Positions 55,978 to 64,000 of a stretch of DNA of 64,000 nucleotides are shown piece by piece (the stretch's first letter is position 1; every line of letters begins with the position of its first letter). This stretch comes from Thereva unica (taxonomy: Eukaryota > Arthropoda > Insecta > Diptera > Therevidae). The notes beneath the pieces are model-generated. The model made no database searches and was not told the origin of the DNA. It worked only from the letters and a program-made list of their open reading frames with translations. The DNA lies in NCBI GenBank assembly GCA_949987705.1, contig OX465282.1, positions 127,678,310 through 127,742,309 of the forward strand. The letters run 5' to 3'. Made by a program: the position numbers and the translations under genes.

Positions 55978-57150
55978 CCTAAGCCCTCACCCTTTATACT
56001 ACTAGTCTGACAATGTGTAGTAGTTAGCTTGGTTTGAAGAATAGAGGAGAAAAGGAAAGGTTAGAGCGGGTCTGGATGTGTTCAAGGAAAGTTGGTGAAC
56101 CTTACTTTTGAACATATTAACATATAATGTACGAGTATCAAAATACTGACTACTGGAGATTATTTCCTAGCCGAGTTGTACTATTCATAAACGAACTTCT
56201 AGAATGTATTGAGGGCGAACGGGGGCTGTAGGGAATGGAGGTGAGCCGAATGGACGGAATATTGCCGTGCAGGCCAAAGGTTTTGAATTTCAGTGAAACA
56301 GTCGCTGTGGTAATAGCGGTAAAGTACAGAGAGGACTGCTATAGACGCGAGAGGTGCCAAGTGAGTTTGACGGGACGATTTTGTCGAGGCAATCCAAGGT
56401 GTTTTTTGGGGCGCCTGACCAGATATACGAAATGTAGGAGAATATAGGATTTGTAGATTGTATCCAGTGCGGCCGGCTAAAGGAGGAACTTGTATTTCCT
56501 TGAGAAATCCAAGGCATTGGGAGGCTTGTTTGGCGATTTGGAACATGTGATCATTCCATCGCAGATCCTTAGTTAAAGCTACCCCTAGGATGTTAGAAGT
56601 TGAGTCAGCGTTTAGATTCTCTTTACCCGCTGAGATAGGAGGAAGGTCAGTTCTACTATCGTTGGAAAGGAGACAGAATTTCGTTTTCGGGGCGGTAAGC
56701 TCCACATCATTCATGTGCGATTGCTATCCCGGTTGATTCAAGTGGACATCAGTTCACGATAGTGAAGACAAGGTCTAGCACGTGCTTGTCTTATATTGCC
56801 GACGGCGTAAGAGAAACGCAAAGTACTGTCATCTGCGTAGCAGTGAAGTGGGTTTTCAGGGGATGGAGCAGGTTGTTAATTGTTTGCCCGATAGCTCTCA
56901 GCTCGCACCGAGAGTTGTTACCGCCTCTACTAAAAGGATTGTCCTCCACGTTGTTCAGGTCCGTGCGGAGAAGTAAGACAGGGCAAAATGTTTGCGCAGG
57001 GGTGAGGCACAATTTTTAAGTACCATAGGGCGGCTTTTTTACGGCCAGTGGATTTATTAACGTCAACCTCTTTGAGACACCTATATACGAGTTCTGATAT
57101 TAGCCCCGTCCATTGAGTGAAAGGTATTCTCGAGGGTGGTGGAGTTTCAT
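55978..57150 (-). pseudogene. LINE copy D (same family as A to C)
   Basis: The minus strand carries the 3' UTR blocks (accctttatactactagtct near 55988), then frames with FQIAKQASQCLGFL (56517-56560) and LNADSTSNILGVALTKDLRW, AELT/KTKFCLLSND. Near 56820 ENPLHCYADDSTLR shows an intact YADD active site (FADD in copies B and C). Upstream, about 56870-56960 joins directly to sequence matching the KPLRKLF region, so the central RT motifs are deleted. Homology ends near 57150 around the FRTREVYKCL region. No poly(A) tail is preserved. Confidence 0.75.
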
Positions 57151-57174
57151 AGCAATATGGCCTTAATTACGGGC

Positions 57175-57345
57175 TTGATTACTGGACACTGTGCCCAGAA
57201 TTACACATGGATGGGAGGGACGGAGGACCCTCTTTCAGGGTTTGCTTTGAGGACGATGAATCTGCCCTTTATGTTGTCTGTGAGTGCCTCGAAAAGCTCG
57301 AACGTTCAAGTCTAAGCGACAAGCTATTTTGCAGACTGTTGCACC
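57175..57345 (+). pseudogene. LINE RNase H C-terminal fragment
   Basis: The plus strand reads LITGHCAQNYTWMG and, after a frameshift, CFEDDESALYVVCECLEKLE. This fits the LLTGHC-LN-H ... C-C-E-E-ESA-HVLCECPAL pattern at the end of LOA/I-group RNase H regions. Isolated fragment on the strand opposite to copy D. Confidence 0.6.
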
Positions 57346-59759
57346 TATGCTGGCGGTTTGGCCTACAAATATGAGGTACCTATAGAGATGTACTACATAG
57401 AACAAATGGAAAATTAGGAAAAATGTGAAGTGACCAATAACATGGCGAACGTGCAGGTGCAGGTAGGTAGATTAGGGCGGCAGTCTTTGACCTGAACCGA
57501 GGATAGGGACCCAATTGGCGTTGACAGGTCACCACTTAGCAACCTCACTCGTGAAAACCCTTAGCGTTAACTCACGTCAGTATGCTTTAGATCCAGCTTG
57601 TCGTATTCAGGTATCGGAGCATATCTCCCATTTTAAGCGTCGAAACCTCTTCCAAGTCCTATTAGAAAAATGCATGGTGTCTGTTCTTAGCCAGAGCAAG
57701 ACAAGTGCAACGAAAAAGGTAGTCGGATGTTGTAGGTCTGGCTTGTTCTTCCTCACTGCTGCAGTAGTGTGTTTGGCAGCAGCTTCAAATATTTACCCTT
57801 TCTCGAAAAAAATCTTCCGATCCGAACCTGATTTTTAGTTCAAAAACATTTCATCACAAAAATTGTTGAAAATTGCAATGTTCTTGTCGTACATGATGTA
57901 GCACTCACAGTACGAATTGAAGGAAATTATTATGATAACTAACGACCTAAAAGTATAATTCAATTTATAAGTTATATATATGTGTACGTACATACATCAA
58001 TAAGGCCTCAATATTTTCCTTGAAATTATTTGGAATAAAATCAATCCGAACTTTTCCAGCAAAATCTTGAAATCCTTGCCCGTAGCCTGCAAAAATATTT
58101 ACAGGAGAGCTACCACGATTACCTTCAAAGATTTGTAAGAGAAAAAAAAATGAATTTTCCAATTGAGATAAAGAGCAAAAATATTGATTTTCATATATAG
58201 CTGTGTGTGTGTGGGTAATAACGCTATGACCTTTCCGAACGAAGAAGCCACGAATGATTCTCTGTTTGTAATTTATGTCAAAACCTTGAATAAAATAAAG
58301 ATTTTGATAATATTATTTTTTTCGAATTTCTTCTTAAAATTCCGCCTTTTTTCTTTATTTTTCTGTTTAACCACATTTTACGATATCTATACGGATGTTT
58401 CCACTGGAGTTTCAAATCAACGCATTTCCTTTTAGTACGGCGGGAGTCTTATTGTCATATCTTAAATCGCTTTTTATACCTTAGGACTCCCTCTTGCTAC
58501 ATATTTTGTACCCTTATTCGTACCTAACTGCAAAAGACGATTACCGAGCCCTCGTATAGTATTTTCACCTGTAGGCATCTTCTTTTTTACTTTGCAGGTG
58601 TGTAGACTAATGTCGTAACAAAAAAAAATGTAAATTTATTCAGGAACATAATTTCAATATTTTTTTTTCTTTGTGCAAAAAAAAAAAAATATTATTTCCC
58701 TGTCGGCATGACGTAAGGCTCTATGACCTTCTCTTATTTGTTAAAGAAAAAAAAGGAACTTTACACAAAACGAAACCAAAACATGGAATTCCATATCCTG
58801 TCGGGGGCCACCGATGTGCAGAAATGGAAAGGGGAAAACGTAAATACAAGCAAGGAAGATGGTTTTTAACAGAGCGAGTCCTGAACGTTTCCTTGGATTT
58901 TCCTTTCGCACTTAAAAATATTTTTGTATTTTTTTATTGAGAGAAGATAGTGCTGGTTTGGATATCGGTTAAGTTATTGGTGACATGTTCACTGATAAAA
59001 CGAAGGATTTTTTTGTGGGTGACCTTTTAAAACACCCTATATATGTAACTACCATGTTAAGTTCAATATTGTCACTTGACGATCTTTTGGAGGACTAAGC
59101 TTTGTTTAACAAACTTACATTGCTCAACAATAGAAACCAATGAAGGCTCTTGTTACCTTTGTACTACTCCTCGGAAATATTAGCACAACCTTATTGGTTT
59201 TCGTGAAATATGAACCATCTTGTCAAAAACTCGATGACTAGGGCCAAACGCTGACCTATTGATCTCCACATCTAAGCCTAGCTATCTAATTGGATCTGAA
59301 AACGAGCCCTGCTACAACTGATGTAAGTAGCGGTATCAAAGCAATTGCCATTGAATCAACTTGTGACAGTCGCGTACAACTTATTTTAACCGTTTACATA
59401 AGTCACAAACAAACTTCCATACGATCAGAACGATCGATCGAACTATTCGTAGATCACAGTTCGGTGATTTAAAATCTTCCATATGCCCGTCATAATTCAC
59501 CACTGATACACCACGAACATCCATAAGCGACAGTTCGTAGTTCACAAGTACTAAAATGAAGAATGTCAGATTCATTTACAGACTAGTCAATATGAGCTTC
59601 CCAGGTAGTTCAAGAGCTCCTGTGCAGGAGATATAGGAGATATATTGTTCTCTCTTTTATTCTTTTGGGTTTAAAGGAAAAGAGAACTACAGAGGGTCCT
59701 ATACTTCTTTATCTAACAAGTAGAATAGGGGACTACGCGGAAGGGGTCCATGGTACGTA
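57346..59759. other. No gene recognised, except repeat at 57585-57720
   Basis: 57585-57720 pairs with 39290-39420. The 107-codon ORF at 57515-57838 runs through that repeat and has no motif. The rest is AT-rich. Confidence 0.4.
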
Positions 59760-60655
59760 CTAAAAAAAAAAAACCTTTGGTGGATCCAAATTTGCAACGA
59801 CAGAAGTGTCATCCAATGTCCCTCAACTCAGGCATCTTCGCCCTCTCCTCTTTATTCGATCAATTGATGTTATTGCTCCCTTGCTATGGTCCTATAATTT
59901 TTAATTACACCTTTTCTAATGAGGCCTTCCCTCGTGTTAATTTTGTTAAAGATCACGGGATTAGATTTGATATTAAGCTGGATTTTTCATCCATATCAAA
60001 TATATCACTCCCAGAGGTAGTTTAGTTCTGGGGTTATAAAAAGGTGGTCCAAAGAATTTAACAACCCCTTGATCACTAAACACCATTACTCGAATATGCG
60101 TGCCAGGTTTGGTCTCCTCACCACTCTTCACATGTTAGAACTATGGAATCGGTTCAACGAAGGTTAGTTCGATTCTCACTGAATCATCTTCGTAGAGAAA
60201 ACCCAGTAGTTCTTCCATCATGTGAATCCCTAAAGCTCTCTTCACAAGCGTCGTGAGGTGGCCGATGTTGTATGCGATGTTGTTGACTCAGGTTTTCTAA
60301 GCCGACGTGCGTCGTTTAGAGAGAGTCTTATAATCGGAGAGGAGCTCCTCTTTTACAAATAAACTCTTCTAGCACGAATTCGACCGATTTGAACCAATCA
60401 CCAAAAAATTAATGGCTTTAGAGTAAGCATTAGTAAAGATGTCCATAAAAGGAGTCGTTTTAATCTCCCGTGACCGCTTACGTTTTCTTTTGTTTGCGGG
60501 GTTTACATGTTAATTTGGCTGTCTTTAATGTTATAGATAATCTTCAATTTTATAATTTATGTTTGCATGCTTAGTTGAGAGCCTCATCTCAGCGCCTGAT
60601 AGGCCCAGCTGAGAAGTGCGCTTTCTGTGTTAGAAGGATTTACTCTAACTATGGA
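59760..60655 (+). pseudogene. Second LINE family, plus copy with YADD deleted
   Basis: Plus-strand frames read NVPQLRHLRPLLFIRSIDVI (the GVPQGSHLGPLLF motif, near 59817). The sequence then jumps to YTFSNEAFPRVNFVKDHGIR and FDIKLDFS, skipping about 80-90 residues including the YADD motif that the copy at 54.3 kb retains. Later pieces include KRWSKEFNNPLIT, TMESVQRRLVRFSLN-like text and RRASFRESLIIGEELLFYK. The 3' UTR to about 60655 (gagaagtgcgctttctgtgt and following agaagg) matches the other copy. Inactive. Confidence 0.75.
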
Positions 60656-61530
60656 ACTAGACTAACAAATGGCTGTGTGAAGTGGAATATCATTTATTTA
60701 TAATACCATTGACATATTATTATATATAGATGGGAAAAGTAACATCAAAACTGTTTTCACTACCTTTTGTTAACTAATATTACAAAGAGCTTAACGTCAA
60801 TAACTGCTTTTGATCATATGACCTGTCTGCGCACACTTGTTGGCCTATCATACTTTTTCGGAAATTCTCCTGACTTTTGGAAACCGGCACATAGTTAATC
60901 CGTCCAAACTCAACCACTTCTATTCTCTTCAAAACCACGAAGACACCAAATATTAAACAACAAACAGAAAGACCTGTGGGACCGGACGGATCGCCTGAAC
61001 CAAAGCATTCATCGTTTTGATGAGTTGGGTAGCACCAAACTCCAAGCAATGGGTAACGTATTAATTCTAAAGAACTGTATTGAAATTTGTTTTTGGCCGG
61101 CTAATCAATCAAGTTAGACTTTCTCTTGTTCGTTGGTGGATCAATCAAGATAGTATCGGATGGGGTCGAGTGTAATGAATCCGGCTTTTCCGAAGCGAAG
61201 TACTGTCTTGTCTCTAGTGAAACTTGTACCAAAATGACATCTATTTTAGTCTAACACTTCTTTTAATATTCTAAGTACAATATTAACTGCGGATCTACTA
61301 GCAAGCTTTGATATGCTGGCGGTGTAGGAACTTGTAAGACCCGAGAAAAACAAGTCAGTGCGACGGATTCTCGTGTCCGGCTAGTGCATCGCAACATAGC
61401 AGAGGAAGTAGAATACGAAGTCTACTAAGGACCGATCGACCAATAAACTCATTCAAAATTTTTTGATGTGAGTTATGAAGGAACATGTAGGTATGAATGA
61501 GCACTTAACCTATGGCATACTTTCTTCGCT
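60656..61530. other. No gene recognised
   Basis: AT-rich sequence. The 89-codon minus-strand ORF at 60780-61049 is rich in Cys and Val without a known motif. Confidence 0.4.
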
Positions 61531-61539
61531 TCAGATTGG

Positions 61540-61640
61540 GCGATTCCCTGTTCTTCCCTCAATATCCGGACCATAAAGAGGACGCAGATCATACCCTCTT
61601 TAAATGTCCGAGGTTTGCGGAACAAGGTGCAGCCCTAGCC
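61540..61640 (+). pseudogene. LINE C-terminal Cys/His fragment
   Basis: A plus-strand frame reads DHKEDADHTLFKCPRFAEQG, the EHTLF-CPRF ending found C-terminal to the RT or RNase H of R1/LOA-type elements. A stop follows shortly after. Confidence 0.55.
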
Positions 61641-61849
61641 TAGATGATTGATGGAGAATTTTAGAATTGGCGCTAAAGGCCCTACAGCCGAAGCATAAGG
61701 AGTACAAAGCTCAACGAAACAGAGAAAGGAAAAGAAATGCCGGGCGATTCAGTACGGTGGATGATCCAGCCTCGTGACGCAATGGAGTAAACCGTCAAGA
61801 AAGAAAGTTAAGATGGTGCTGGTTCTATTTTAGGCTAAGCTAGAGACTA

Positions 61850-61960
61850 TTATGAGCAAACGCAAGAGCAAGACAAGATTGATACAGTTTGGTCTTGGTC
61901 GGTCTTGCGCAGTTAGTCTTGGCCTTAGTCTTGCGTGGGCTTTACAGTCGGTCACACATT
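61850..61960. repeat. Second CAAGAC/GTCTTG cluster
   Basis: gcaagagcaagacaag is followed by ggtcttggtcggtcttgcgc, gtcttggcc and gtcttgcgtg. Same motif as the cluster at 31.33-31.56 kb, with a purine-strand half and a complementary half. Confidence 0.5.
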
Positions 61961-62119
61961 CCTTGCTACTAAACCGATGATAGAATACCAACACTCCCTT
62001 ATAAAAAATCCTTCATCTATCATCGTAACTAAGCTAACTAGTAGAAAATACACCATAACTTCAGTCCCGAACTTAAGCATTCATTTAAAAAAAATGGTAA
62101 ACGAAAAAGAATAGAAGCA

Positions 62120-62225
62120 TAGGAGACCAAGAAGTAGGTGGGGATGGTGGATATACGAAAAGCTCGTGAAAAGAATTGGAGAGAACTAGCAAAACGTCAA
62201 CACGACTAGAGGAGTGAATCTTGAA
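62120..62225 (+). pseudogene. LINE RT C-terminal tail
   Basis: A plus-strand frame reads VGMVDIRKARERNWRELAKR, matching the W-DVE-DI-K...NWRELA-R ending of RTE-like RTs. About 30 residues only. Confidence 0.5.
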
Positions 62226-64000
62226 GAGACGCGAATCTTGCAAGAACTGTTTGGCTATTTAGAAGAAGATCATTTTTTAAAAAAATGTTTGTTGTCTTTG
62301 ACAAAATTTTTGCCTTCAGTTGTCATGGCATTAATAACGAGAGTTGTGGTTTCAACAATTTCGTGATATCTTAGAGAGCAAACCAAGTTCGACAGGATTT
62401 TCTGATACTACGATACCTTTGGTCTGTATCTTCGGCAAAACTATTTGGTAAATGTATAATTTTTTGCTTAGAGTTCACCTAAAGCAAATCTTTCCACTAC
62501 AAGCTCTGATACACGAAACTTTCAAATGAATAGCTGATGTTAACCTTGGAGCTGGAAGGTATCTACTTAATGTAATGAAAATTTAGATAGAAAACCAAGT
62601 GAAAACAAGATTTGGTTGATGGCATCCTCCAATTTTCCAATAGTGGAAATGGCAAGAGGTAAAAAGCACTATAATAAAAACGAAATGTCTACCGCACTGC
62701 ATACGAAGAAGATCTCTCTGCTAATCAAATATGCTTTTAGTTTATCTGATGGTGACCTTGCGGATATTCCATGCTTACATATAGGTACACCATGTAAATT
62801 TTATCGCAAGGTCTTCATATTATATTCGTCATCCAATTTCGTAAGCTAAATCTCAGTTGACTACAAGCTTTGCATGTTGCTCCTATAAATAGAAGTTTTC
62901 ATTGCCATCGCCTCCAGTTACATAACTATGTTATTGCTATGTAATGCATGCCTAGACGTAGCCCATTCCCGTACATTACATATAAATATTCCGTAAATTA
63001 TGCAAATTCCCCGATGTTAAGGCTTATGAATATTTAAAGGAAATTTCTAGTTCTCGATTTTATTTTTTTAAATTCTATAGTGAATAAAAAAATAAATATA
63101 TTTTTCGAAATTTATTGCCTGAATATAAAATTTTTGAAAGGGAAGAAAAAAAATTAGCCCCTAGCATTCATAAACAATTCGGGACTAGACCCGGAATATG
63201 CTTTTTTTTGCTGTTCTGCTGCTTTCCCATGAATGATGATGACAAGGACACGCATAAGGTTTTCCTTTCATATCTGTCCATTCTACTAAAATAATACCAA
63301 CATGTTGCTTGCAAAAATATGCTTCTGCATAATGTATAAACTAGGTAACCCCAACATAAACCAGAGAATTTTCATCATGGACCTCCAGGTATCTCTGTCT
63401 CAAAGCTCAGCAGCTGACATTCGCCTGCCATGGTATTTTCCAAAAACGCCGAGTTGGAGGATATCTGTTCTGGAGTTCGGGGCTTCTAGAACTAATTTGC
63501 ATATACTCAGCATTTCACTGTCGTATATTTCTTGTAAAACGAGCTACCGTAGAACACGAGCAGCATCCTTCCTGAATAATCTTCGCGGCTAGTTTGCCCT
63601 TTTCCACTATGGCTGCTGCGTTGTTGGCGTCCACTTGTGGATGGCTCCCCGAGTCCCTTGGATCCTTGCTGGGAATTCATTAAATATGTATTTGAGAAAG
63701 CTTCTCACGAATTCACGTGAAATGTTCACGTTTGTTTCTGACAGTAAAAAGAGGCAAAAGTGCGTTCATTACCTGAAGGTAGAAGTCCTTCTTGCTGAAG
63801 TAAAAAAAAAAGTTTCACCGTAAAAAAAATGGAAGGAAAAAACATTCCCTTCAAAAGAATCCTTCGTAGAGTAGCTTTTTTTTATATTTTTTCAGCTGAA
63901 AAGTTTCCATTCTTTCTACAAAGTATGTTAGATAAAGTGCCAATTTCTCAGACAAAGTTTTTTTTTTTGTTAAGTCTCCTTTTTATGGTCAAGTTTTGTT
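62226..64000. other. No gene recognised
   Basis: AT-rich flank. ORFs at 62616-62849, 63302-63592 and 63635-63823 have no motifs. No repeats were recognised. Confidence 0.4.

Noticed and set aside
63302..63823. Host exon candidates near the right edge
   Set aside because: Short overlapping ORFs without motifs or splice-site support that I can defend.

Overview
The window reads as eukaryotic, AT-rich, repeat-dominated nuclear DNA from an arthropod, most likely an insect. Several non-LTR retrotransposon clades, tRNA-derived SINEs, MITEs and a mariner-like relic lie nested and decayed, and there are no operons or ribosome binding sites. The species cannot be named from the sequence. I found no convincing host protein-coding gene, tRNA, rRNA or snRNA gene. 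Almost every recognisable coding stretch belongs to a mobile element. The only long intact reading frame is a LINE endonuclease/reverse-transcriptase ORF at 8222-11170 on the minus strand.

Layout. 1-4.9 kb holds several minus-strand copies of one CR1/jockey-group LINE family (copies A and B plus fragments), with a perfect snap-back palindrome inside copy A. 6.46-12.48 kb is a DNA element with terminal inverted repeats (TIRs) of about 600-670 bp. Each TIR is built of about 143-bp subterminal repeats, and the interior carries the split end of a cryptic ORF into which LINE copy C has inserted. 13.48-13.92 kb is a MITE. 13.9-15.9 kb is a dead LOA/R1-like LINE. 18.06 and 38.14 kb carry two copies of a tRNA-derived SINE. 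19-20.5 kb holds LINE scraps and hAT-like MITEs. 23.9-26.5 kb is a decayed RTE-clade LINE. 30.3-30.9 kb is a PIF/Harbinger-like non-autonomous element with a TTA target duplication. 31.9-32.3 kb is a TACATA-type satellite.

33.6-35.2 kb contains LTR-retrotransposon relics with a primer-binding site complementary to tRNA-Leu, one of them as a 140-bp unit repeated three times in tandem. Further copies of this site lie at 38.66 and 52.69 kb on the other strand. 39.5-40.3 kb is a LINE RNase H relic. 43.8-46.2 kb holds LINE fragments and a small MITE. 49.9-50.8 kb is a mariner/IS630-like transposase pseudogene. 51.4-52.2 kb is a second TIR element flanked by TTA. 54.3-60.7 kb has two copies of another LINE family with their 3' ends facing outward, and LINE copy D between them. 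61-62.3 kb carries short LINE 3' scraps. Most of the rest shows no gene.

The genes do not form a pathway. The coherent story is serial nesting of transposons and their decay by internal deletion, frameshift, 5' truncation and short template-switch palindromes. All four copies of the main LINE family lie on the minus strand. The most distinctive unit is the 6.46-12.48 kb TIR element with its nine regularly spaced 12-bp boxes. The tandem triplication of an LTR-end plus primer-binding site is the next most distinctive.
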